From: Salpingoeca rosetta
Taxonomy: Eukaryota > Opisthokonta > Choanoflagellata > Craspedida > Salpingoecidae
Length of the DNA: 12,500 nucleotides
Direction of reading: 5' to 3'
Assembly (NCBI RefSeq): GCF_000188695.1
Contig: NW_004754915.1
Location: 413,774 to 426,273, forward strand
The first letter of the stretch is position 1. Every line of letters starts with the position of its first letter. A program made the position numbers and the translations under genes. Under the pieces are notes generated by a model. That model was not told the origin of the DNA. It ran no database searches and saw only the letters and a list, made by a program, of their open reading frames with translations. Shown here in pieces: positions 1 to 10,061 of the stretch.

Positions 1-5
1 GAGAG

Positions 6-61
<56 letters not shown>
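1..61. repeat. (GA)4 then (GT)26 microsatellite
   Basis: An uninterrupted dinucleotide repeat in what is most likely the BLTP2 intron after exon 4, reading CA then TC on the sense strand. The remaining 62-182 is intron sequence with no exon I can support. Confidence 0.9.
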
Positions 62-64
<3 letters not shown>

Positions 65-182
65 GGGGAGGAGCTTGAGCGGGAACAAGGGAGGCCGCGT
101 CACATGCAAACGTCCATATCTGCCCCCTCTCTTTCTTCTCTTCGCCATCCAGATAGATACACAACAGCTAGAAGCCACACAC

Positions 183-1342
183 CTTGATGTAGCGTGTGCT
201 GTTGAAGCCCACGTCAAACGACGCCACATTCAGCACGCCACTCGTTGGGTGCGTGCCGTTCTTGTTGATATTCAGTGCCAGTCTCCGCATCTCAAAGTCT
301 GCCGTTGTTCGCGGTGTCAGCATCATGCGCAGCACCAGCAATGGCAGCGTTGCGTCGAGCGTAACGGCCACTGTGGGATCACCAGTTGCCCGCACGCCCT
401 CTTCCGTAGCACATGCGCTCTTGTCATCGCTGCTGTTGTGTTGGACGTTGTCACCACCATGCCCCACACTCTCCGGCGTGTTGTGGCGGCTCTTGGGCGC
501 GTGTGACGCCACGGCCGCAGCACCTCTGTTCTTGCTGTTACTGCCGGTGATCGTGGCGGTATCACCCGCACAATCCTTGTTCTGCTGCTGCTGCTGCTGC
601 TGAGGTGTTGGGGTGGATTCACTCGACAGTTCGTCGTGAACGCGCGGGTGCGACGTCGAGGGAGCTTCTGCTGCAGCTGCAGCTGTTGCTGTTGAAGTGT
701 GCGCCGTGCTTGAATCACGTGGCCCAGCTGGTTGTTGCATGCAGGGATTAGCAGTGCCGCCGCCCGCGCCGGTCGCATGGTTGGCACTGTTTGACTGCAG
801 CTTGCGTGCAATGTGTGTTGCTTGGTCCGCAAGACAGTGCACGGCGAGCACAAGCGACACGTGCTGGTTGAGCGACCACAACACCTCGATGCGCGCAATC
901 ACGGGGCTAATCTGCAAATGCAATTTCCCGTCATCGAGATGATCGCGCTTCGCAGAGAGCGTCATCTCCCACGACAGCGCAAGCACCGTTGTGCGCTGTC
1001 CAGGACCGTGCCCGCCAATGTCACCAACATGGCTTGCGCTGCTTCTACGGCTGCCGCTGCTGCTGTTGGTATCACCGCTGCTCCATCCGTCCAGCACAGC
1101 GTGCGACGATTGCGTCTGCCTCACCGTGGTGGTGGCGTTGCTGTCGTTGCTGTTGCGAGACGACGACCGTGATGATGAGCGCGACCTGGTGGTGTCTGCG
1201 TCAGACGCGTCCGGAAACATTGGGGTGCATGTCCCCGGTGTCTGTGCACCCTGATCCTTTGCCCACCACGGCTGCGCAAATGTCGCTGTTTGCACCTCCG
1301 TATCGTGGTCGACAAACCCTTCATGCATGAACCGAGCAGGCG

Positions 1343-1416
<74 letters not shown>

Positions 1417-3731
1417 ACATCAGCTGCTGTTGCTGCTGCATCCTCGCTTTCGTCTCTACTGTCACTAGCACGGTGAGTGCGGCGCACTGGCTGCTGTTTG
1501 GTGCCACCGCTGCGACGGCCAGGCCTATCATGTCGCCTTGTCGCACTCCCACCTCGTGATCTCATCACACCACCACCACCATCATCACTCTCACTGTCGC
1601 TGTCGCTGTCGTGCACACCAAGCATGGACGCCATTGCTCCTCCAACAAAGCTGCTTTGCAAACTGTGAAACACGTCGTCGTCATCATCATCGTCATCACT
1701 GACACCGTTCTGCACATCTCTACCGCTCCCGACATTTGCTCCAACTCCACCATTTCCCGCCCCACCACGTTGTGTGAGTGATGCAACCGTGGCAGCGGCA
1801 GCAGCGTCAATGGACGACAAGTGCTCATCGCTCGTCACGCTCACACCAGTCCACCGCCGCGTCCTGCGTCGTGCGTGCTGGTCACGAGGGGCCATCGGCG
1901 ATGGTGAAGCCATCAAGGGTGACGGTGATGGTGATGACGATGCAGGCGACACGGACAGGGATGGCATGGAGGTGGTCTTGGCAGGGCGGGCAAACACATC
2001 ATCGCCGCTGTCCCGCCCACCACCACTGCCAACAACGACTCTTGCGTCGCCATCGTCATGTCGCAGCGTGGCGTCGGCAACCGCAGCAAGGGCACCGCCA
2101 CCGACAGTCCTGGATGGTGGACGCAGATTGGAGGTGGTGATGAAGCCTGCTGCAATATGGCCATCAAGACTTCCCGGGCCAGCAGCAATCTTGCTCACCG
2201 TGAACTGCGCACGCGAGAGGCCGAGGCAATACAGCGTCGTCTCTGCCAGCATCACCGTGCGTGCGTGTCGTGGGTTGTCCGTGTGTTTGCGTTGCGTACG
2301 ACCTTGGTCGCATGCGGTTTGGTTCCTCTGCTGTTTGCTGTCAGTCTTGCGTGCACCCTCTCCACAGCCACCGGATTGTTTGCCAACACCACACGCGTTT
2401 TTCTTCTTCTGCTTCTTCTTGTTCTTCTTCGTCCTCCTCTTGCTGCCTTCGCTTCGGTTCGTGTTGCGATCGTGATGGCGCTGGCTCTTCCAACCATCAT
2501 GCCCACCAGCACCGCCACTACGACTACTGCTGCTGTGTGCAGTGGATGGTGCGCACAGCTGCGTGCCCGGAACGCACACCACCATGCAGTCCAGCACAAC
2601 CTCAGCGCTGAGCCCGACGCGAGACACGAGGTCTGGGGCGGCGATGATGGCGCCGAGTGGCGTGGACGATGTGAGATGCACGGCCTGACTCAGCACCTCG
2701 TACTTGCGGCGGCTGGAGGCCGTGGTGGAGGAGGTTGATGCCGTGTAGAACGTGGACGTGGACGCGTTGGTCGTCGTGGATGTGGCAGACGTTGACGTGG
2801 AAATGGGCACGGTGGTGCCAGCATCTGTTGGCATAGAGGTGGCAGACGCAGACGCGGACACAGCGCCGCCCGTGTCGCGCGCTTGTGGTTGTGATGCGTG
2901 TGCATCGCTGACACGGCTGCCAGCGCGCGTGAGATGGTCAACCAGCAGGTCGAGGAAGAGGAGAGCTGAAGGGGCAGCACACACCACAGCCTGCGTGCAC
3001 CGCAACTGCGCCTTGCAATCGGGGCTCTCCCATCCACTTGCCGCCGTCTTTGCTGCCAACACATGCACATCTGTGAGGCGGAGTGCGGTGTCTGCGACGT
3101 GGTGGGAGGGCGAGAGCGGGCTGGTGATGTACAGTTTGCCTGGCAATCGCAGCACCTCCGGTACCGCATCGGCCTGCCACGCCCACGCCAAACGACCACT
3201 GCGCTGCTGGTGGTGCTGTTGCTGTTGTTGTGATGAGGGGGTGCGTTGGTGCTTATTGCTGGCCGGAGCGATGGTAGCAGGGGAGAACGTTGTGGCCGTG
3301 GCAGCCGTGGCACGACGCGTGTGTGGTGTTGCAGTGGCGTTTGGCGACCTGCCAACGTCATGAAAATCGCCACCACCACCACCACCACCACCACCACCAC
3401 CACCACCACCACCACCACCACCGCGAACACCAGTTTGGTATGCTGCGGTGGATGCCGGCGCATGAGAGAACTGTGGTAGCTCTGGGCCTCTGAGGCTCTT
3501 GCGCGACTTGTGAACCTTGAAGACGCATTTCATGGCATCAAAATGGAGCGAGCTGCCAAAGGGCTGCGTGCCCTCCGGTGGAGGCAGCGGCGAGGATGAC
3601 GACGACGAACTTGAGGGTGATGGCGGCTGCTTGCTGCCACGCTTCTTCCGCGCACTCTTGCGCCGTGATTTCCTGCGTTTGTCACCACCACCACCACCAC
3701 CACCACCACCACCACCACCACCACCACCACC

Positions 3732-3777
<46 letters not shown>

Positions 3778-4290
3778 CATCCACCCAGGTTGTCACGCGC
3801 GTTGCCTGCAGGCACGGAGAACGAGTTGTGCGGCTGCAATGTCGCTGGCGCGTGCTGTCCCCACCAGTGCGTTTCGACGGCTGTCTGTTGCGCCGCTGAG
3901 CCATCACTTGGATTCGTCTCATCGTGGGCGTTGACGGAAACTCCAAACGCCAGGCGCTTTGCCAACAAATGGCCGCACATCACACGCGGGCGCTTCCACA
4001 GTGATGTCGATGAAGCAGAGAGGGGCGCTGCCGTGGCCGGTGTCTGTGTTGCTGCTTTGGTGGATGGTGTGCTGACGAAGATGGGGCCACTCGTGCCCGT
4101 TGCTCTTCGTTGTTGCTGGTGGTGGCGGTGGTGGCTTTGTTGGTGTTGTGGTGGCGTGTGCTTCGTGTGTTTCGCTTCAATCAAAATGTTTGCCTCGTCA
4201 ACACGGGCGGCAACACTGATCTGCAACAGCCCCTGCATGCTCGCAACCATCAGGCGTTGCCCGCTCGTCAGATCAGAGCCAACGCTCGAC

Positions 4291-4359
<69 letters not shown>

Positions 4360-5720
4360 GCAGCAGCAGCTTGTCTCCTTGACGTTGTTGTGACACCACC
4401 ACTTTTACCGGCACCGTCACCATCCCCATCACCAGCCACGCTGCAGTTGCTGTTGACGGGCTCCACTCCTGCTTCTCGCGCAAGCTCCGCCCTCATCATG
4501 GCGGTGGTGATGCTGTCATGCAGCGTCATCGAGCACAGCTGCGCCACGTGCACATGTGCATGGAAGCGGCCGAGGCCAACCGTTGCGCGCGCAGCCAACG
4601 CTAGCCGGTTCTCACCACTGCCACTGCTACTGCCTGATGCACCACCGCGGCCACTTGTTGCGTCACCGCCATCATTGCCGTTACCGCCACCGTCATCAGC
4701 ACGAACAGCGTCGCCGTGACGACCAGCCGCAGCGCTACTGCTTGGGTTGTTTGCGGCAGTGGTGGTGGTGGTGGTGGTGGTAATACCACAGCGCTGCTGT
4801 TGAAGCGTGTACGACAGGGCCACTCGCGTTCCTTCAAACAGCGGCTGGTGGTGATAATGACGCTGCTGCTGCTGCTGCTGCTGCACATGAGCCCATCGCT
4901 CATCACTGGTGTGTTCACCATCAGCGCCAACGTCGTTGCCAGCATCATCCTCTTCGTCATCAGCACGCATGCTGTCACGGCCATCATCGCCACAGCACCC
5001 GTGTTCGAGGGCAGCGCCAATGCGATCCAGCCGGATCAGCGCACCGGTGGCCGAGCGCGACTGTGGACGCATCACGCACCCACCACCAACGTGCACGCAC
5101 ACGCTGCTCACACGGGGCGTGGTGTGGGAAGCATGCTTCTGCTTCTTCTGTGTGTTCTTGGTGTGCCGTGATGTCGAGGCATGTGTGTGCTTTGTGTGGT
5201 GACTTGCCTGCAGGCAGTGTTGCATGCGCACGCGCACCTCGCCCAAGCGAATGTTGCAGGGAACCAGCTGCCGGTTTGGTGTGTCAGAGAAGTATGTGCG
5301 GTTGAGCCAAGCGGACACGCGGTCCGGGCTGGCCATGGCGTCATTCATGGTTGCACCGGCGAGTTCATCCACATTGGCACCTGTTGTCATTAGCGACGAT
5401 GGCTGCTGTTGTTGTTCTTGTTGGTGTTGTTTGTGCTGTTGCTGGCGCACATCAGAGTTGCTGGGGTGTTCGCTTGCGTGCAGTGGCGGCCGTTGTGGCG
5501 GGCGCAAGAGGGGGAGAAGTGTGCACCAGGCGGGTGCGTGTACATCCACACCTGCCAGGTCAACCGACACCCAGGCTGGAGCAGGCATGGTGCATGGCCC
5601 CGAGCGATGTGACGGCTGCACAAAGGCTGCTGTTATGTCCAGCGAGAGCGTGAGAGGCACAGTGGACGAAGCAATGCTTGTGCTACACGCAGCCAGCGAG
5701 CTTGACGAGACCTGCTCCGG

Positions 5721-5761
<41 letters not shown>

Positions 5762-6270
5762 GGCGAGGTAAGCTTGTTCGTCCGATGGTTGCTGGTTCCT
5801 CCAGCCGTTCGCGAAATGCCCTGAAGCGCTTGAGGCCGTGCGGTCGCTGCTCTATCAACCAGTGCACGTCCGGCGCTTCACACACGCGCGTCTTTCGCGT
5901 CTGTATCGCACCCCTGTTGTTCTTCTTGTTCTTCTTCTTTGTAGTGGCTTCCTCTCGCTTGCCGATTACACCCTCTTCCTTCTCCTCTCTCCCGCTCACG
6001 CGTGCTGCACTTGTGTGTCGTTGCGTGGTTGTGGATGCTCTGCTGTCTGCAGTTGTAGTGGCTGCTGCGTCTGCTGCTTCGGCCAGTGCCGCTTCAGACA
6101 TGAACACCGCATTTGCCGGAGCCAGCCATGCGGCCACGTGCACGTGTGACGTCTTACAGTGGCGCTGTGCCTCAGCAGCCAGCAGATATGAGACTGGATT
6201 GTGATCCCGCCACCGCCACACGTCACTGCCTACATCGGGAGTGCTCGTTCGTGGCAGTCCTCGTGCACTG

Positions 6271-6324
<54 letters not shown>

Positions 6325-7317
6325 TTGTTGTTGTTGTTGTTGTGTGTCGCACCCCCACGTAAGCTGGTGAGCGCTGCCGCTGCACGCTCGGGTGGAAGGT
6401 GGAGCACACGCGAGAGGCGCACGTGAAACTGCCACGATGTGCGACGGTGCGCGTGCTGTGCAGAGGACAGCAGTGAATCTGCCTCGGCTGAAGCCGATGC
6501 AATGCTCGTGTTTGAAGTTCGCGGCGGTAAGATGTCGGCCACTATGCGAACATCGCGCTCCAGTCGCACATGAACGAGCTGCACAGACGTGAATGGGCAG
6601 GGACGTGAACGTGTGAGGAGTGCAAATGGGTTGGTGTGCGTTGGGTGCGTGTGTGCTTGCGGGTACGTGCGCATGTATGCAGTGCGAATAGGTCTGTTCC
6701 CGCTCCTCTGCAACACCACCCATGACACACACACACACACATTCACACACACACACACATTCACACACACACATTCACACACGCACGCACACACACACAT
6801 TCACACACACACACACACATTCACACACACACACACACGCACACACACACACACTCTCTCTCTCTCTGTCCGTTGTTTTTTTTTTCTCTCTCTCTCTCTG
6901 TCTCCCCCCCCCCCGTTTTATCTCAATGCACACCTTGAAAATGAACCAGGCAAGCCGGGTAATGAACGGCGTCGGTGGTGGTGGGGGCTGCTTGTTCTTG
7001 GGCAGTGAGGTGGGCGATGAAGCGGCAGTGCTTGCTGTTGGGCTGATGTACGTGTAGATAAACCCCCGCTTGATGGTGATTGTGAGGCCACTCTTGTCAA
7101 TGAACCACGCGATTTGGTCCAGCTCCTGTGGAAAGACAACCCACCACAAGGCAAGTGAGGAGATATAGGGAGCAGGTTGGTTAGTGGCACGCGCAAAGTT
7201 GGGGCCACGGCACGCGTGCTACATGGGTGAGATACCGTATTGGGGACAAAAAAGACAGACACATAGACAGACACAGACAAAAACAGACACAGACACATAG
7301 ATGCAGACACACGCACA

Positions 7318-7355
<38 letters not shown>

Positions 7356-7794
7356 TACACACACACCAGTGCAATCTTGGGGGTGGTGAGGCGAATGCTG
7401 GTCGCGGCCATCACACTGATCTGCCGAATCGTGAGCTCGCCGTGCAGGCTGCGGCGCACCATTCGGCCCAGCACAGTCTCCAGCACCCTGCAGTGTCAGC
7501 ATATCAATGGATGTGGGGGTTTCAAAAACGTGGTGAGGTTGGCCTCCAACATCGAGTTGTAACGAACAGCTGAGTCAAGGCACACGCGAGGCTGTCAATG
7601 CACAAAAAAAAAAAAACGCACCTGGCCGGAAAAGCGGCGAGAATGATGGCAGCGCAGCTCGTTGCCATGCGCAAGATGGTGAAGAATGGGTGCAACGGAA
7701 CAAGCCATGTCCACAAGAGGTTGAGCAAGATGATGTTCAGCAGCGTGCAAGCCAGGCTGGCAGCCACCAGCCCAGCACTGGCACCCCAAGCCAT
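183..7794 (-). CDS. BLTP2: BLTP2 / Hobbit / SABRE-type bridge-like lipid-transfer protein (5' part, spliced)
   Basis: Exons 7794-7622, 7487-7367, 7125-6934 and 6578-183 join in phase (2, 0, 0) to give 2,294 codons. The gene runs off the left edge through an AAG|GTGTGTGG donor at 182. The ATG at 7794 has A at -3 and G at +4, and an in-frame TGA lies upstream near 7880. Residues 8-56 are hydrophobic, forming one or two membrane helices. Then come [16 protein letters not shown] (61-78 region), [13 protein letters not shown] (96-108) and [19 protein letters not shown], matching from memory the chorein-like start of human KIAA0100. The exon 4 end ([19 protein letters not shown] and [16 protein letters not shown]) also matches that family. 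BLTP2 proteins form hydrophobic grooves, anchored in the ER, that move phospholipids at ER-plasma membrane contacts. The animal protein is about 2,200 residues in full. Here the same length covers only about its first third, because low-complexity runs separate the conserved segments. The family call is good; tracts between segments could hide small introns. Confidence 0.75.
582..602 (-). repeat. (CAG)7 coding repeat, poly-Q
   Basis: Seven CTG units on the plus strand, read as CAG in the BLTP2 frame, giving seven Gln at about residues 2155-2162. Confidence 0.9.
1343..1416 (-). repeat. (GAT)24 coding repeat, poly-D
   Basis: About 24 uninterrupted CAT units on the plus strand, read as GAT (Asp) in BLTP2. 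It is among the longest pure runs in the window and contains no GAC codon. Confidence 0.92.
3371..3422 (-). repeat. (GGT)17 coding repeat, poly-G
   Basis: Uninterrupted CAC units, read as GGT (Gly) in the BLTP2 frame at about residues 1215-1232. Confidence 0.92.
3683..3778 (-). repeat. Adjacent (GAT)n and (GGT)n coding repeat, poly-D to poly-G
   Basis: Plus strand CAC units (3683-3746) change abruptly to CAT units (3747-3778). On the coding strand about ten Asp (GAT) codons lead directly into about 21 Gly (GGT) codons; the two units differ by one transition. Confidence 0.92.
4291..4360 (-). repeat. (CAA)23 coding repeat, poly-Q
   Basis: TTG units on the plus strand, read as CAA (Gln) in BLTP2, about residues 902-925, flanked by an Ala run made of GCA/GCT-type codons. 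Confidence 0.92.
4758..4782 (-). repeat. (ACC)8 coding repeat, poly-T
   Basis: GGT units on the plus strand, read as ACC (Thr) in BLTP2, about residues 762-770. Confidence 0.85.
4864..4884 (-). repeat. (CAG)7 coding repeat, poly-Q
   Basis: Seven CTG units on the plus strand, read as CAG (Gln), about residues 728-734. Confidence 0.88.
5721..5762 (-). repeat. (CAA)14 coding repeat, poly-Q
   Basis: TTG units on the plus strand, read as CAA (Gln), about residues 435-449. Confidence 0.9.
6270..6342 (-). repeat. (CAA)n(CAG)n(CAA)n coding repeat read as poly-N / poly-S
   Basis: TTG/CTG/TTG units on the plus strand. In the BLTP2 frame these fall as AAC and AGC, giving Asn, then about 14 Ser, then Asn, not Gln. 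The frame is one base shifted relative to the other CAA/CAG tracts of the same gene. Confidence 0.9.
6579..6933 (-). other. BLTP2 intron 3
   Basis: Donor AAG|GTGTGC (exon ends 6934) and acceptor TGTGCAG|CTC (exon starts 6578), phase 0. On the sense strand the donor is followed by a G run, GA tracts, an A run and a long TG-rich array. Splicing joins WFIFK to LVHVRL, which restores a continuous family match. Confidence 0.75.
6725..6914. repeat. CA-rich array with ATTCACAC interruptions, then CT, T and C runs
   Basis: Lies within BLTP2 intron 3. CA dinucleotides (6725-6854) are broken by repeated CATTCA steps and GCACGC variants, followed by (CT)n, a T run, (TC)n and a C run. Confidence 0.9.
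7126..7366 (-). other. BLTP2 intron 2
   Basis: Donor CTG|GTGTGTGTG and acceptor TTTCCACAG|GAG, phase 0. The donor GT is the first unit of a GT repeat. Splicing joins IAL to ELDQIAWF, matching the family without a gap. Confidence 0.75.
7252..7366. repeat. CAGACA / CA-rich array abutting a splice donor
   Basis: Imperfect ACAGACA units grade into (CA)n with CATACA variants inside BLTP2 intron 2. On the sense strand this is a TG-rich array that starts at the splice donor itself. Confidence 0.88.
7488..7621 (-). other. BLTP2 intron 1
   Basis: Donor GGCCAG|GTGCGT is followed by a T run on the sense strand. The acceptor is CTGACACTGCAG|G, phase 2 (AG|G makes an Arg codon). The intron is 134 bases long and joins the membrane segment to VLETVLGRM. 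Confidence 0.75.
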
Positions 7795-8140
7795 GCTTTG
7801 CTGTGTGTCGCTTGTGCTGTGGATGGCCCACACCCGCAGGCTACCACGTAGCCAGCTACTGCTGCCACTGCCAACGAGTCAAAAATTACTTCTGAGGGGA
7901 GTTCAACAACCAGTGCCGTCAGCAGTACCGGCAACACATCACAACTTCAGTTGAAACAAGCGCGTCTGACTGTGTGGCTTGGGTTCTCTGATGATGTGAC
8001 GGCTGGTTCCGGATGCTTGCTGTGCGTGCCTGTTACTACTTTGCTTCGCTTGCTGTTGTTGATCCCTTCTTGATGGTGCGCCTTGTTTGTGTGTGTTTGT
8101 TGGCGATTTGCTGGTGCAGAGGTCAATTTTCTTTCGCACA
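7795..8140. promoter_or_regulatory. Divergent intergenic region between BLTP2 and STK19
   Basis: The 346 bases between the two start codons must contain both 5' leaders and probably a shared bidirectional promoter. I see no TATA box at a convincing position and no long repeat, unlike every other non-coding stretch here. The call rests on position only; no transcription start can be placed. Confidence 0.5.
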
Positions 8141-9693
8141 ATGCCACGGAAACGGCCAAAGCTGCAGCTCGCAGGACTGAGCGACGACGATGATGGCGGT
8201 GGTGGTGGCGAGAGGAGGGACGATGAAGGCTTACTGAGAGGGGTGGCAGCGGTGGTGCGGAGAGGCCAAGAGGACGAGAGCGCAGCGGGAGAAAGAGAAA
8301 GAGAAGCAGCGAGTGGGGCGGACGATGCTGAGCGGTTGCCTGGGCAAGAGGCCTTTGACAGCATCGCGGACTTGTTCCCAACACAGTACGTGTGCATGGA
8401 TGCGGGGTGCTGTGTCGACAAGTCACATGGGCCAGGCGATGACCCTTTCTTGTTTGCGTGTGTGCGTGTGTGCGTGTGTGCGTGTTTGCGTGTGTGCGTG
8501 TGTGCGTGTGTGCGTGTGTGCGTGTGCGTTGTGTGGTTTCGTGTGTGTGTGCTCTTGTGTGTAGGTGCTTGTGTGCGCGTGATTGTGTGTGCGTGATTGT
8601 GTGTAGGTGCTTGTGCACATTGTGCACACATGCCTCCGCGGTACTGCACTGATACTGCTTGCTGCACTTGCGAATGCAGGTTTTTCAGCAATGTGCTGCC
8701 ACCAGTGGTATTACAGCACCAGCTCTTTCATAGCGGCGTCGACCCCGGTGCCGTTGAACGATTTGTGGTGAGTGGGATCGCCTGCTGTGCGCATCTTCTA
8801 TCTATGCCTGTGCGTCGGTGGAAGAAGCGGAAAGAGCAACCGTTGTGGTTTCCTTCCATCACAAACGCTGTTGTACCCATTGCACTGGCCTGAACTGCGG
8901 TGCTGTTGTTCAGGATGAGAGCTTGAAACGAGGAACCTTGCTGAAGTTTGAATTGGCGCGTCGTGATGCCGTGTGCCTCGTGCGCAAGCGCGGTAGGCGT
9001 GCCGCAGTTAGAGGGCAGTGGGACGTGCGCATTCTTGACGAATGGCTATGGCTGTGTGTGTGTGTGTGTGTGTGATGGCTTCCTGAAGCGCACGTATGCA
9101 CGCGCAAACCCACACACAGACACCGACACTTGCACAAACTCACTTACTCACACTCACTTACTCACGCCCACACACACACACACACACTCTCTCTCTCCCT
9201 CTCTCAATAATTTGCCCTTATGCTCACCTCCTCGCCTTTCATTTCCCCTCCCCATCCCTCGTCAGATTATGTTGCATGCCTTCGCCGCCGGTTTCATCTC
9301 AAAGGGGCGGTTGACGCACAGGCGCAGAGCGCAAACGAGGGTGGCCGTGACAAAGCCGAAAGCACAAGCGTCGCTCAGAAGGGTGCGGCTGTGCCGGCTG
9401 CTGGCAGGAGCATACAGGACCTGGTGGCCACGTTCTTGCAACGTGTCACTCTCACAACACTTCTCGACAAGGTGTGAATGCGCTGTCCACTTTGCACATG
9501 TGTGTTCATTGGTGTGGGGAGCTGTGATTGTCTCAGGAGCAGCTTTGGGCCTCTCCCGTACTTCTGACGTTCTCTGCATGCCTGTGTATGTCCGTCTCAC
9601 AATTGCCCATCTCTCCCTCTCACAACTACCACTTCTCTCTCTCTCTCTGTCTCTGTCTCTGTCTCTGTCTGCCTCCCTCCCTCCCTCTCTCTG

Positions 9694-9786
<93 letters not shown>

Positions 9787-10018
9787 GTCTCACACGGGGC
9801 GCGATGCACAGGCCATGCTGACGGCACAAGGGTTTTCTGTACTCGACATTCCACGACTGGTCCAGGCGGGCGTACTGCGCATCATGCCAGGTCGTGCGAA
9901 AGCAGAGAGAGGCCTTGGGTGGGAATGGGGCTTTAGAACTTTGGAGGTTGCGCACAGGGGCGGAATGTGGGCCTTGATGTCGCTTGGTTGGGAAGGTGAA
10001 GCGAATCCATACACAATA

Positions 10019-10061
<43 letters not shown>

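Larger units (their letters stand above)
183..6578 (-). other. BLTP2: BLTP2 exon 4, a 6.4-kb low-complexity exon
   Basis: This exon is open for 2,132 codons. It begins after the acceptor CTGCCCATTCACGTCTGTGCAG (AG at 6580-6579) and ends at AAG|GT (183/182). Conserved hydrophobic beta-strand segments alternate with runs of N/S (residues about 242-265), Q (435-449, 728-734, 902-925, 2155-2162), T (762-770), D then G (1096-1128), G (1215-1232) and D (1790-1796, 1884-1908), plus Lys/Arg-rich stretches. The conserved islands are what a chorein-like groove protein shows, and the runs are probably disordered loops. Codons in the runs are nearly uniform (GAT, GGT, CAA), pointing to recent DNA-level expansion. 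Confidence 0.75.

Noticed and set aside
62..182. A further BLTP2 exon at the left edge
   Set aside because: After the donor at 182 no acceptor followed by family-like sequence is visible before the GT repeat, so the next exon is probably beyond the window.
3517..4719. A 400-codon plus-strand ORF opposite BLTP2 exon 4
   Set aside because: It is the complement of triplet-repeat coding sequence, with runs of P, C and S. It lacks any domain and conflicts with the supported minus-strand gene.
6223..6774. Minus-strand ORFs beginning with CVCVCV-type residues upstream of BLTP2 exon 4
   Set aside because: They are translations of the intron 3 CA/TG array. The exon is properly entered at the acceptor near 6579, and the frame before it shows no family similarity.
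9695..9782. CRISPR-like array
   Set aside because: The repeats are uninterrupted four-base units with no spacers, and the setting is a eukaryotic intron.
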